Shown here: positions 27,682 through 36,356 of the stretch, piece after piece
How positions within the stretch are numbered: the first letter of the stretch is position 1
Layout of the letters: each line of letters begins with the position of its first letter
Source: Aestuariimicrobium ganziense
Lineage (GTDB): Bacteria > Actinomycetota > Actinomycetes > Propionibacteriales > Propionibacteriaceae
Direction of reading: 5' to 3'
DNA length: 64,000 nucleotides
Assembly: GCF_015352975.1 (NCBI RefSeq)
Contig: NZ_JACYIZ010000006.1
Coordinates: 105,936 to 169,935 of the forward strand
Translations under genes and position numbers: made by a program
Notes under the pieces: model-generated
Databases searched by the model: none
Told to the model about the DNA's origin: nothing
What the model saw: only the letters and a program-made list of their open reading frames with translations

Positions 27682-30003
27682 ATGGTCGGGATCGTCGTCG
27701 TCTCGCACAGCCGTCCGCTCGCCGAGGCGGCGGTCGCGCTGGCCTGCGAGATGGTCGACGGCGATCGTCCACCGATTGCGGTCGCGGCAGGGCTGGACGA
27801 GCAGACCTACGGCACCGACGCCGCCGCCATCGCCGAGGCGATCGGCCAGGTCGACTCCGCTGACGGCGTGCTGGTGCTGATGGATCTGGGCAGCGCGATC
27901 ATGTCGGCCGAGATGGCGCTGGAGTTCATCGACCCCGAGGTCGCCGAGCGGGTCCGGCTCACCCCGGCACCGCTGGTCGAGGGTCTGGTCTCGGCAGTGG
28001 TCACCGCCGCGTGGGGTGCCGGTCTGGACGAGGTCGAGGCCGAGGCCCGCGAAGGGCTCTCGGGCAAGGCACGCCATGGCAGCGACTGGAACCTGCCCGG
28101 TGCCAGCCCGGTGCTGATGGCCCCGGCCACCCCCGGTCAGGTGCGCGAGTTCCGCTGGCCGGTGCGCAACCCCCACGGTCTGCACGCCCGTCCGGCGGCG
28201 GTGCTCGTGGCTGGGCTGGCCGGACTTGATGCCGTGGTCGAGTTGATGAACGCCAGTACCGGACGCGGCCCGGTCAACGCACGAAGCGTCAACAAGGTCG
28301 CCAGCCTCGGCCTTCGCCGGGGTGACGAGTTGCTCGCCCGCAGTTGGGGCCCCCAGGCCGACGACGCGGTGGCCAGGCTCGAGGCGATGGCGGCCGACAC
28401 CTTCGGTGACCGCTCGGAGTTCGACGAGCCTGCCCAGCAGATGGCCGAGGGCACCGGGCTACAGGTGGTGCTGGCCCCCGCTGTCGTGGTCGACGGCGAG
28501 GTCGACACCTCCGGCTACGAGCCCGGCCCCACCGAGGCGGTTCGCCTGCGCGAGGCGCTCGGCCAGGTCGCCGACACCTTGCAGGCCCGGGCGGACGAGT
28601 CGGCTGGTGCGATCTTCGCCGCCCAACGAGCCCTGCTCACCGACCCCGAACTGGGCCCGGCGATGCGACGCGCGCTCACCTCGACGAGGTCGGCCACCGA
28701 GGCGGTCAGGACGGTGTTCACCTCGGTCGCCGCCGACTTCGACTCACTGCCCCACCCCTACCTGCGCGAACGCAGCCAGGACGTCCGCAGCCTGTCACGG
28801 CAGGTGCTGCGCGCCCTGGTCGGGCAACCCGACGGCGACCTCGAGGTGGTCGACCAGCCGCACGTGCTGGTCGTCGACGAGTTGGACGCCGCCACAGCCG
28901 CCACCCTCGACCCGGCCCTGTGCCTGGGCGTGGTGACCCTGACCGGTGGCGCGACCGGCCACGGCGTGATCGTGGCCACGGGCCGCGGCGTCCCGGTGCT
29001 CACCGGACGCGCAGAGGCGGCCGACCTCACCAACGGTGACCTGATCGGTTTCGACCCGGTCAGCCAGGAGTTGTGGCTTCGTCCCGACGAGGCGACCGTC
29101 GAGCAGATCTGCCGCACCGCCACCGCGCGCGCCGACGACGAGCGCCGCGCCGCCGAGGACTCCCACGAACCCGCGGTCACCGTGTCGGCGGTGCAGGTGC
29201 TGGTCGAGGCCAACATCTCGAGCCTGGCCGACGCCCAGCGGGCCGCCCTGGCCGGTGCGGACGGGGCGGGGCTGGTGCGCACCGAACTGCTCTGGGGGCA
29301 CCGCGCCGATGCCCCGGCGGTGCAGTCCATGGCCGACGACCTGGTCGCGATCGGCGAGGCGCTCGGTGGTCGCACCATCACGGTGCGCACTTGGGATGGC
29401 GCCGCTGACAAGCCACTTCCCTTCCTGCCCGAACCCGAGCCCGAACTCAATCCGTTCCTGGGTGAGCGCGGCCTCCGTGCGATGCGGCGGGCACCGGAGT
29501 TGTTCCGCGACCAGTTGCGCGGCATCGTCCTGGCCTCGCAGCGCACCCCGGTGCGGGTGATGTTCCCGATGGTGACCGAACCCGAGGAAGTGGTCTGGGC
29601 ACGCTCGGTGCTCGACGAGGTGACCTCCGAGGTGGGTGCCGATTCAGTGCCGGTGGGGATCATGGTCGAGGTGCCGGCCGTGGCGCTGCGGATCGCCGAG
29701 TTCGCGCCCTTGGTCGACTTCGTCTCGGTGGGGACGAACGACCTGACCCAGTACACCTGTGCCGTCGACCGCGGCAACGCCCACGTCGCCTCGCTGGGAC
29801 GAGCCGACTCCCCTGCGGTGCTGGCGCTGATCGGGATGACCTGCGAGGGCCTGCCTGGGGTGCCGGTCGCGGTCTGCGGTGACCTGGCCAGCGACACGGA
29901 CCACACCGCGACGCTGGTGGGGCTCGGGGTGACCGAGCTCAGCGTTCGTCCGCCGCTGGTCGGTCTGGTGAAGGCTGCCGTGCGTGGCGCGACCCTCATC
30001 TGA
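27682..30003 (+). CDS. dhaM: DhaM fusion: EIIA(Man)-like, HPr and complete PTS Enzyme I
   Basis: A 773-residue phosphotransfer chain that delivers phosphate from PEP to DhaL-ADP. Residues 1-125 are the DhaM EIIA-like domain with His9 (VVVSHS); 153-240 are HPr with His168 in NPHGLHARPAA; the rest is Enzyme I. The EI phospho-His is His427 in TGGATGHGVI, unlike the usual GG-x-TSHAAI. The PEP-binding barrel is complete: RTELLW, GERGLRAMR, GIMVEVPA, VGTNDLTQYT and catalytic Cys732 in VAVCGDLASD. E. coli DhaM (472 residues) lacks this barrel. The enzyme should not need a separate PtsI or PtsH. Confidence 0.92.
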   Translation: MVGIVVVSHSRPLAEAAVALACEMVDGDRPPIAVAAGLDEQTYGTDAAAIAEAIGQVDSADGVLVLMDLGSAIMSAEMALEFIDPEVAERVRLTPAPLVEGLVSAVVTAAWGAGLDEVEAEAREGLSGKARHGSDWNLPGASPVLMAPATPGQVREFRWPVRNPHGLHARPAAVLVAGLAGLDAVVELMNASTGRGPVNARSVNKVASLGLRRGDELLARSWGPQADDAVARLEAMAADTFGDRSEFDEPAQQMAEGTGLQVVLAPAVVVDGEVDTSGYEPGPTEAVRLREALGQVADTLQARADESAGAIFAAQRALLTDPELGPAMRRALTSTRSATEAVRTVFTSVAADFDSLPHPYLRERSQDVRSLSRQVLRALVGQPDGDLEVVDQPHVLVVDELDAATAATLDPALCLGVVTLTGGATGHGVIVATGRGVPVLTGRAEAADLTNGDLIGFDPVSQELWLRPDEATVEQICRTATARADDERRAAEDSHEPAVTVSAVQVLVEANISSLADAQRAALAGADGAGLVRTELLWGHRADAPAVQSMADDLVAIGEALGGRTITVRTWDGAADKPLPFLPEPEPELNPFLGERGLRAMRRAPELFRDQLRGIVLASQRTPVRVMFPMVTEPEEVVWARSVLDEVTSEVGADSVPVGIMVEVPAVALRIAEFAPLVDFVSVGTNDLTQYTCAVDRGNAHVASLGRADSPAVLALIGMTCEGLPGVPVAVCGDLASDTDHTATLVGLGVTELSVRPPLVGLVKAAVRGATLI

Positions 30004-30077
30004 CGTCGCTGGGGTCTGACCGGCCTTGAGCGCGCAGCGGCACCGTCGCCTTCGTGCGTCGCGAGGGCAGGTTTCCC

Positions 30078-30083
30078 TAGGCT
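30078..30083 (+). promoter_or_regulatory. -10 hexamer TAGGCT for the sugar-nucleotide gene pair
   Basis: TAGGCT ends 7 nt before the ATG of the nucleotidyltransferase gene with no ribosome site between, indicating a leaderless transcript separate from the dha operon. Confidence 0.45.
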
Positions 30084-30090
30084 GACGGGC

Positions 30091-30918
30091 ATGTCCCAGT
30101 CACCCCAGACGGCACCCCACAAGGCAGTGATCATGGCCCGTGGCCTCGGGTCGCGGATGCGCAAGCAGGCCGATGGCGTCGAGCTCACCCCCGAGCAGCA
30201 GGCTGCGGCCGATTCCGGGGTCAAGGCGATGATCTCGGTCGGTCGTCCGTTCCTCGACCACGTGATCTCGGCGATCGCCGACGCCGGCTTCACCGACATC
30301 TGCCTGGTGATCGGGCCTGAGCACGACGTGATCCGCGACTACTACACCGCCCTCGACAAGCAGCGGGTGACCATCAGCTACGCCGTGCAGGACGAGCCGC
30401 TGGGCACCGCCAACGCCTACCTGGCGGCCGCCGAGTTCGCCGGTGACGACCGGGTGCTGGTGATCAACTCCGACAACCACTACCCCACCGACGCCGTGGC
30501 GCTGCTGCAGCAGACAACGCACTCGGCCTGCCTGGGCTTCGACGTCGAGGCGCTGATCGCGAAGAGCAACATCCCCGCCGACCGGGTGAACGCGTTCGCC
30601 CTGGTCACCACCGACGACGACCGGCACCTGGACACGATCGTCGAGAAGCCGACCGCCGAGCAGCGGGCCGCGGTCGGCGAGCGTCCGATGGTGTCGATGA
30701 ACTGCTGGCTGTTGGGGCCGGCGGTGCTCGAGGCGGCGCGGCACATCCCCTTGTCGGCACGCGGTGAGTACGAGTTGGTCGACGCCGTGCGTGCCGCCAA
30801 GGACGCCGGTGAGGTGATCGAGGTGGTTCCGGTGAAGGCCGGCGTGCTCGACATGTCGAGCCGCGCAGACATCGCCGACGTCGTGGCAGCACTGGGGGGC
30901 AAGCCGTGCCAGCTCTGA
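30091..30918 (+). CDS. Sugar-1-phosphate nucleotidyltransferase family protein
   Basis: A 275-residue protein of the RmlA/GlmU nucleotidyltransferase fold. The N-terminus has VIMARGLGSRMRK, a variant of the GG-x-G-x-R-M nucleotide loop in which MARG replaces AAGx. VLVINSDNHYP near residue 128 gives the metal-binding Asp, and VEKPT near 185 the usual lysine. The final codons overlap the downstream kinase gene by 13 nt. Pairing suggests it makes an NDP-sugar from the sugar-1-phosphate produced by the kinase; the sugar is unknown. Confidence 0.75.
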   Translation: MSQSPQTAPHKAVIMARGLGSRMRKQADGVELTPEQQAAADSGVKAMISVGRPFLDHVISAIADAGFTDICLVIGPEHDVIRDYYTALDKQRVTISYAVQDEPLGTANAYLAAAEFAGDDRVLVINSDNHYPTDAVALLQQTTHSACLGFDVEALIAKSNIPADRVNAFALVTTDDDRHLDTIVEKPTAEQRAAVGERPMVSMNCWLLGPAVLEAARHIPLSARGEYELVDAVRAAKDAGEVIEVVPVKAGVLDMSSRADIADVVAALGGKPCQL

Positions 30919-32138
30919 ACACCACCACCACCGGACTCGACGAGGTGGCCTGGTTCGCCCCGGGCCGGATCGAGGTGCTGGGCAAGCACACCGACTACGC
31001 CGGGGGACGATCGCTGTTGGCCGCAGTCGACCGTGGGGTCACCGTGCGCGCCGAACGCCGCGACCAGCGCGGGGTCTCGGCGCGCTCGTCCTCACTGGAG
31101 GGTGACATCACCCTGGCCGCCGGCATCGATCCGCAGCTGCCGCCCGGGCACTGGGGCGGCTACCTGCAGGCCGCGATCGAACGGTTGACGCTCAACTTCG
31201 GCGAGCTGGCCGGAGCCCACCTCGAGGTGACCTCGACGCTGCCGCTGGCCTCGGGCATGTCGTCGTCGTCCGCCCTGATCGTCGGGTTGTCGATGGCGCT
31301 GGCTGAACTGAACGGGCTGCCCGAGACCGAGGTGTGGCAGGCAGCGATCACCGACCGGATCGACTTGGCGGGCTATCTCGCCTGCGTCGAGAACGGGATG
31401 ACCTTCAAGAACCTCGAGGGGCACCGCGGCGTCGGCACCTTCGGCGGCTCGGAGGACCACACCGGCATGCTGTGCACCCAGCCGCACATGCTCGGCCAGT
31501 TCTCGTTCTGTCCGATTCGCCACGAGCGCGACCTACCGTTCCCCGACGACCTGAGCTTCGCGGTGATGGTCAGCGGGGTGTCGGCCGAGAAGACCGGTGC
31601 GGCGCGTGACCTCTACAACCGGGCGTCACTGGCGACGCGCGAGATCGTCCAGCGCTGGAACGAGTCGACCGGCAGCAACGAGGTCGTGATCGCCGACGTG
31701 CTGGCAGGCGGGGACGATGCCGCCGACCGCCTGCGCGCGCTGGTGGCCGACGACGACTACCTGTCGAAGCGGCTGCACCAGTTCCTGGAGGAGTCGACCC
31801 GAATCGTCCCCGCGGCTGGCGACGCGTTCGTGGCCGGCGACTGGCAGGGGTTCGGCGCCATGGTCGACGAGTCGCAGAAGCTGTCGCAGACTGACCTGGG
31901 CAACCAGGTGCCCGAGACCGTGTCGCTGGCGGCGCAGGCACGCGAGTTGGGGGCGTTGGCCGCCTCGGCGTTCGGCGCCGGGTTCGGCGGGTCGGTGTGG
32001 GCGTTGGTGCCGACCAGCGGTGCGGACGAGTTCGCCGCCGCATGGTTGGAGCGACACCGGGCGGCCCACCCCGAGGCAGGGCTGAGGGCGACCTCGATCA
32101 CCACTCGTCCGGGCGACCCAGCGAAGCGCCTGGACTGA
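30906..32138 (+). CDS. GHMP-family sugar kinase (galactokinase-like)
   Basis: A 410-residue GHMP kinase. The N-terminal galactokinase-type signature reads GRIEVLGKHTDYAGGRS, with Lys where classical GalK has Glu (GEHTDY). The ATP loop is LASGMSSSSALIVGLS near residue 120 and the third motif is GAGFGGSVWAL near 360. Chemistry is probably phosphorylation of a free sugar at C1. The nucleotidyltransferase it overlaps would then activate the product, giving a two-gene salvage route. True galactokinase is less likely because no Leloir genes are adjacent. Confidence 0.75.
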   Translation: MPALNTTTTGLDEVAWFAPGRIEVLGKHTDYAGGRSLLAAVDRGVTVRAERRDQRGVSARSSSLEGDITLAAGIDPQLPPGHWGGYLQAAIERLTLNFGELAGAHLEVTSTLPLASGMSSSSALIVGLSMALAELNGLPETEVWQAAITDRIDLAGYLACVENGMTFKNLEGHRGVGTFGGSEDHTGMLCTQPHMLGQFSFCPIRHERDLPFPDDLSFAVMVSGVSAEKTGAARDLYNRASLATREIVQRWNESTGSNEVVIADVLAGGDDAADRLRALVADDDYLSKRLHQFLEESTRIVPAAGDAFVAGDWQGFGAMVDESQKLSQTDLGNQVPETVSLAAQARELGALAASAFGAGFGGSVWALVPTSGADEFAAAWLERHRAAHPEAGLRATSITTRPGDPAKRLD

Positions 32139-32205
32139 TCTGGCAGACGATCACGGGCTACCCCGTGCCCACCCGCTGAGCTGATCGCGGAAGAGCTACC
32201 CGCCC

Positions 32206-32637
32206 TCACCGGGCTGACCGGGGCCAGTCGTCCCTCTCGTCCCTCGGCATCCGACGTCGCCGGACGCTCGGGGGCAGTGGTCGCTGACCGCACCCGGGCC
32301 AGACGTGCCCCACCGGGTCGGCGAACACCAGGCAGTGCTCATGGTTCGGCTGCGTGTCGTACTTCGTCGCGCCCGCGGCCAGCACCCGGCGTTCGGCTGC
32401 CTCGAGGTCGTCGACCAGGAAGTCGAGGTGGATGAGCCCACTCGTCTCGGGCCAGGGCAGCGGCGTGAAGTCGTCCACGTACTGGAAGTCGATGCGGCCG
32501 CCCGCGCTGTGCATGGTGGCGAACGAGGCGCGGCAGAAGGTGACCTCGCCGCCGGTGATGTCGGCTTAGAAGTCGGCGAGCTGCCTGGTGTCAGGGCAGT
32601 TCACGGTGACGGAGCTGAGGGTGATCGCGTCGGACAT
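32206..32637 (-). pseudogene. VOC (glyoxalase-fold) family gene with in-frame stop
   Basis: From an ATG the frame reads SDAITLSSVTVNCPD then TRQLADF and hits a TAA at 32568-32566, where this family normally has Tyr (DFYADITGG). Beyond it the frame continues as DITGGEVTFCRASFATMH, RIDFQYVDDF, LIHLDFLVDDLEAAERRVLA and FADPVGHVW, clearly a VOC-domain protein. The last 30 residues (Arg/Pro-rich) do not fit the family and suggest a second frameshift near 32300. It is probably inactive; reinitiation at an internal ATG would give only a partial fold. Confidence 0.75.
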
Positions 32638-32740
32638 GGTGTCACGGCCGTGGGCAGCTCGGTGGGACGATCGTGATCAAGCGACCCGCCGGACTGGGCG
32701 AACTGCCCGCTCACTAGCATGGTCGGTGAGGTGATGCCCC

Positions 32741-33445
32741 GTGACGTCCACCACCCTGCGTTCGGCGACGACGTCGCGAGCCCGAGTGTCGACCTTCACC
32801 TTGAAGCTGGCGATGGCGGTCACCGGATGGCTGTTCGCCCTGTTCGCCGCGGTGCACATGTACGGCAACCTCAAGGCCTGGTTCGGTGCCGACGCCTACA
32901 ACGGCTACGCCCACTGGCTGCACAACGCCCTCTACCCGCTGCTGCCGCGCGACGGGCTGCTGTGGATCATGCGGATCGTCCTGGCGGTCGCGTTGGTCGT
33001 CCACGTGGTCGCCTCCTTGGTGCTGTACCTGCGGGGACGACGAGCGCGCGGCCGGTTCCGGCGGCGCGGCCACAACCGTTGGGCCGCGGCGACCATGCCG
33101 TGGACCGGGTTGTTGCTGCTCGCCTTCCTCACCTTCCACATCCTCGACCTGACCTTGGGCATCGCCGGTGCTGCCGAGTACCGCGCCGCCACCGCCGATG
33201 AGTCCTTCGCCTACCAGAACACCGTCGCCAGCATGGGTCGTCCGCTCGCCGGAGCCGCCTATCTGCTGGCGATGCTGGTGCTGCTCGTCCACCTCGTCCA
33301 CGGGTTGTGGAGCAGCGCCACCGAGTTCGGACTGACCGGCCGCCGCACCCGGAAGGCCTGGAAGGTGATCGCCTACGTGCTCGCCATCGGCATCACGGTG
33401 GGCAACTTGACCCTACCGATCGGGGTCTGGACGGGGTTGCTGTGA
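32741..33445 (+). CDS. sdhC: Succinate dehydrogenase/fumarate reductase cytochrome b subunit
   Basis: The di-haem membrane anchor of menaquinone-linked complex II. The 234-residue protein has five predicted membrane helices, with candidate haem His residues in VHMYGNLK, HVVASLVLYL, FHILDLTLG and HLVHGLWSSA. It has the B-type actinobacterial length, larger than E. coli SdhC. A GAGGTGA ribosome site precedes the GTG. The sdhA ATG overlaps the stop by one base (TGATG). Confidence 0.9.
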   Translation: MTSTTLRSATTSRARVSTFTLKLAMAVTGWLFALFAAVHMYGNLKAWFGADAYNGYAHWLHNALYPLLPRDGLLWIMRIVLAVALVVHVVASLVLYLRGRRARGRFRRRGHNRWAAATMPWTGLLLLAFLTFHILDLTLGIAGAAEYRAATADESFAYQNTVASMGRPLAGAAYLLAMLVLLVHLVHGLWSSATEFGLTGRRTRKAWKVIAYVLAIGITVGNLTLPIGVWTGLL

Positions 33446-35400
33446 TGACCGACCTCGCCGACACCACCATCGATGCCCTGCGCCAGGTGGGACGAGCCCT
33501 TGACCCGGGCGTCCCCGACGTCGCCCCCGACCAGGCTTGGGCTGTGCGGCGCAGCCAGCACCGCCTGGTGTCCCCGGGCAACCGGCGCCACTTCCGGGTG
33601 ATCGTGGTCGGCACTGGCCTGGCCGGTGCTGGTGCTGCGGCCGCGCTGGCCGAACTCGGCTACCACGTCGACGCCTTCACCTTCCACGACGCCCCGCGGC
33701 GTGCCCACAGCGTGGCTGCCCAAGGGGGCATCAACGCCGCGAGGGCCCGCGCGGTCGACAACGACTCGGTGCACCGGTTCGTGGTCGACACCGTCAAGGG
33801 CGGCGACTTCCGTGCCCGTGAGGCTGACGTGTTCCGCCTGGCGGCCGAGTCGAGTCGGGTGATCGACCACCTCAACGCGATCGGCGCGCCGTTCGCCCGC
33901 GAGTACGGCGGCAGCCTGTCGACCCGCTCGTTCGGCGGCGTTCAGGTGTCGCGCACCTACTACACCCGTGGGCAGACCGGCCAGCAGCTGCAGGTCGCAG
34001 CCGCCCAGGCCCTGCTGCGTCAGGTCAAGGCCGGCCGGGTCACCCTGCACACCCGGCACGAGATGCTCGACCTGGTCGTGGCCGACGGACGCGCCCAGGG
34101 CATCGTCACCCGCGACCTGGTCAACGGCCAGATCAGGGCCCACACCGCCCACGCCGTGGTGCTGGCCACCGGCGGCTACGGGTCGGTGTTCCACCACTCC
34201 ACGCTGGCCGTGCACTCCAACGCCACCGCGGTGTGGCGGGCGCACCTGCGCGGGGCACTGTTCGCGTCGCCCTCGTTCGTCCAGTTCCACCCCACCGCCC
34301 TGCCCGCCGACTCCCCGAACCAGGCCAAGACGACGTTGATGAGCGAGTCGCTGCGCAACGACGGACGCGTCTGGGTACCCACGCATCCCGGCGACGCGCG
34401 GCGTCCGAACGAAATCCCCGAGCACGAGCGGGACTACTACCTCGAGCGTCGCTACCCCGCCTACGGCAACCTCGCCCCCCGCGACATCTCCTCGCGAGCA
34501 GCCCGGGTCGAGATCGACGCCGGACGAGGAGTCGGTCCGCAGAAGAACTCGGTCTACCTCGACTTCTCCGACGCGATCGCCCGGCTCGGACGAGCCACCA
34601 TCGCCGAGCGCTACGGCAACCTGTTCGCGATGTACGCCGACGTCACCGGCGAGGACCCCTATGTCGAGCCGATGCGGATCGCACCTGCCGCCCACTTCGT
34701 GATGGGTGGGCTGTGGAGTGACTTCGACCTGATGACCTCGGTGCCGGGGCTGTTCGTCGGCGGCGAGGCCGGCTCGAGCTACCACGGCGCCAACCGGCTG
34801 GGAGCGAACTCACTGCTGTCGGCCTGCGTCGACGGCTGGTTCACCCTGCCGCTGACGGTGCCCCACCACCTGGCCGGGCTGCTGGGTGAGCCGGTGCTGG
34901 ACTCCGACGCCCCGGAGGTTGCGGCGGCGGTCGCGTCGGTGCGTGAACGGGTCGAGGCGCTGCTGGCGGTCGGTGGACGAACCCGTGCCTCGTCCTTCCA
35001 CCGTGAACTGGGCGAGGTGCTGCGCCGAGGCTGCGGGGTGAGCCGCACCGAGGCCGGGCTGCGCGCCGCGCTGACCGAGGTGTCTGCGCTGCGGGAGCGG
35101 TTCTGGGCCGACCTGTGGGTGCCCGGCGACGGCGGACGACTCAACCAGGAACTGGAGTCAGCCGGTCGGGTCGCCGACTTCCTCGACCTGGCCGAGCTGA
35201 TGTGCCTGGACGCGCTCGACCGCACCGAGTCGGCCGGCGCCCACTTCCGTGACGAGTTCCAGACCGCACTCGGTGAGGCCAAGCGCGACGACGATCGCTG
35301 GTGCAGCGTCTCGGCGTGGGAGCACGGGTCGCCGCCGGTGCGCCACCACGAACCGCTGCACTTCAGCGCCGTACCGATGGCCGAGAGGGACTACCGATGA
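33445..35400 (+). CDS. sdhA: Succinate dehydrogenase/fumarate reductase flavoprotein subunit
   Basis: The FAD-containing catalytic subunit that interconverts succinate and fumarate. The 651-residue protein has VIVVGTGLAGAGAAAALAEL near residue 50, the flavin-attachment region HSVAAQGGINAARA near 90, FVQFHPTALP near 275, RDISSRAARVEID near 350 with the catalytic Arg and GGEAGSSYHGANRLGANSL near 440. Between sdhC and sdhB the spacing is one-base and four-base overlap, so the three are cotranslated. All catalytic motifs are present. Confidence 0.95.
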   Translation: MTDLADTTIDALRQVGRALDPGVPDVAPDQAWAVRRSQHRLVSPGNRRHFRVIVVGTGLAGAGAAAALAELGYHVDAFTFHDAPRRAHSVAAQGGINAARARAVDNDSVHRFVVDTVKGGDFRAREADVFRLAAESSRVIDHLNAIGAPFAREYGGSLSTRSFGGVQVSRTYYTRGQTGQQLQVAAAQALLRQVKAGRVTLHTRHEMLDLVVADGRAQGIVTRDLVNGQIRAHTAHAVVLATGGYGSVFHHSTLAVHSNATAVWRAHLRGALFASPSFVQFHPTALPADSPNQAKTTLMSESLRNDGRVWVPTHPGDARRPNEIPEHERDYYLERRYPAYGNLAPRDISSRAARVEIDAGRGVGPQKNSVYLDFSDAIARLGRATIAERYGNLFAMYADVTGEDPYVEPMRIAPAAHFVMGGLWSDFDLMTSVPGLFVGGEAGSSYHGANRLGANSLLSACVDGWFTLPLTVPHHLAGLLGEPVLDSDAPEVAAAVASVRERVEALLAVGGRTRASSFHRELGEVLRRGCGVSRTEAGLRAALTEVSALRERFWADLWVPGDGGRLNQELESAGRVADFLDLAELMCLDALDRTESAGAHFRDEFQTALGEAKRDDDRWCSVSAWEHGSPPVRHHEPLHFSAVPMAERDYR

Positions 35401-36146
35401 AGCTCACCGTCGAGGTCTGGCGCCAGGAATCCCCGGCTGACGCGGGGCGTTGGGAGCGTCACGAGGTGGACGACGCCGCGTCCCACCTGTCGTTGCTCGA
35501 CCTGCTCGACCTGCTCAACGACCAGATCGCTGCCGCCGGTGGTGAGCCGGTGGCCTACGAGTCGGACTGCCGCGAGGGCGCGTGCGGTGCCTGTGGGGTG
35601 ACCGTCAACGGGGTGCCGCACGGGCCGGTGCCGAGGACGCCGTCGTGCCGTCAGCACCTGCGCTCGTTCGACGGCGCGACCCGGCTGCGGATCGAGCCGC
35701 TGCGCTCAGCGGCGTTTCCCGTGGTGCGCGACCTGGTGATCGACCGATCTGCTCTGGACGCCTTGGTGACCGCTGGCGGCCATGTCGCGATCAACTCGGG
35801 GACTGCCTCCGATGCGGAGGCACTCCCCATTGGTCACGACGATGCCGAGACCGCGCTCGACTTCGCCGCCTGCATCGGCTGCGGGGCGTGCGTGGCCGCC
35901 TGCCCGAACGGGGCGGCGCACCTGTTCGCCGGGGCGAAGCTGGCCCACCTGGCGATGCTGCCCCAGCCGGCACTCGAGCGTGGACGACGGGCCCGCGCCA
36001 TCGTGGACGAGTTGGAGCAACGCTTCGGGCCGTGCTCGACCTACGGCGAGTGCGCCGAGGTCTGCCCGGCCGGGATCAGCCTTGCGGCGGTGGCCGCAGT
36101 GCACCGCGAGGGCATCCGGGCCTGGTGGCGCGGCCGCGACGACTGA
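35397..36146 (+). CDS. sdhB: Succinate dehydrogenase/fumarate reductase iron-sulfur subunit
   Basis: The electron-transfer subunit linking SdhA flavin to SdhC haems. The 249 residues hold the [2Fe-2S] ligands Cys58, Cys63, Cys66 and Cys84, the [4Fe-4S] ligands Cys159, Cys162, Cys165 and Cys223, and the [3Fe-4S] ligands Cys169, Cys213 and Cys219. The ATG overlaps the sdhA stop (ATGA). Codons 134-144 (SGTASDAEALP) form a DNA palindrome that recurs near purL; the protein length around it looks normal for the family. Confidence 0.95.
   Translation: MKLTVEVWRQESPADAGRWERHEVDDAASHLSLLDLLDLLNDQIAAAGGEPVAYESDCREGACGACGVTVNGVPHGPVPRTPSCRQHLRSFDGATRLRIEPLRSAAFPVVRDLVIDRSALDALVTAGGHVAINSGTASDAEALPIGHDDAETALDFAACIGCGACVAACPNGAAHLFAGAKLAHLAMLPQPALERGRRARAIVDELEQRFGPCSTYGECAEVCPAGISLAAVAAVHREGIRAWWRGRDD
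35798..35828. repeat. 31-nt palindrome inside sdhB (copy A)
   Basis: Arms GGGGACTGCCTCCG and CGGAGGCACTCCCC with loop ATG pair at 13 of 14 positions. It matches copy B at 58819-58852 at 28 of 31 positions, including the 3-nt loop layout. Confidence 0.7.
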
Positions 36147-36171
36147 GGGCGTTGCCTCCACCCGGACTCGC

Positions 36172-36237
36172 TGAGGCACAGGTTGTTGCGCGAGGCACAG
36201 GCAATTTCCTATGCGTCACGCAACAGGTTGTGCCTCA
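36172..36237. repeat. 66-nt palindromic repeat, copy 1
   Basis: Two 30-nt arms (from TGAGGCACAGG to CGAGGCACAGG, and CCTATGCG to GTGCCTCA) flank the loop CAATTT; 24 of 30 arm positions pair. It lies 25 nt after the sdhB stop and could fold into a long hairpin ending that transcript. Confidence 0.85.
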
Positions 36238-36337
36238 CCGGGCGTGTGCGGGGCACAGTGGCACGTCATCCACAACTCGAGGGTTGCTCGAGCAGTTGTC
36301 CACAGCCCTGGCAGGGGGGCTGTCGCCATGTCTCCTC

Positions 36338-36355
36338 CAGCACAAAGCTGTGCTG
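36338..36355 (+). promoter_or_regulatory. Hairpin abutting the AbiEi-like start codon
   Basis: CAGCACA and TGTGCTG form a perfect 7-bp inverted repeat with a 4-nt loop that ends two bases before the ATG and occupies the ribosome-binding position. AbiEi antitoxins are known to bind inverted repeats in their own promoters, so autoregulation is plausible. Confidence 0.4.
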
Positions 36356-36356
36356 C

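Noticed and set aside
35798..35828. Simple insertion of a mobile palindrome into sdhB
   Set aside because: The protein around codons 134-144 has the usual family length and similar residues, so a net insertion is not supported; only the shared DNA palindrome is reported.
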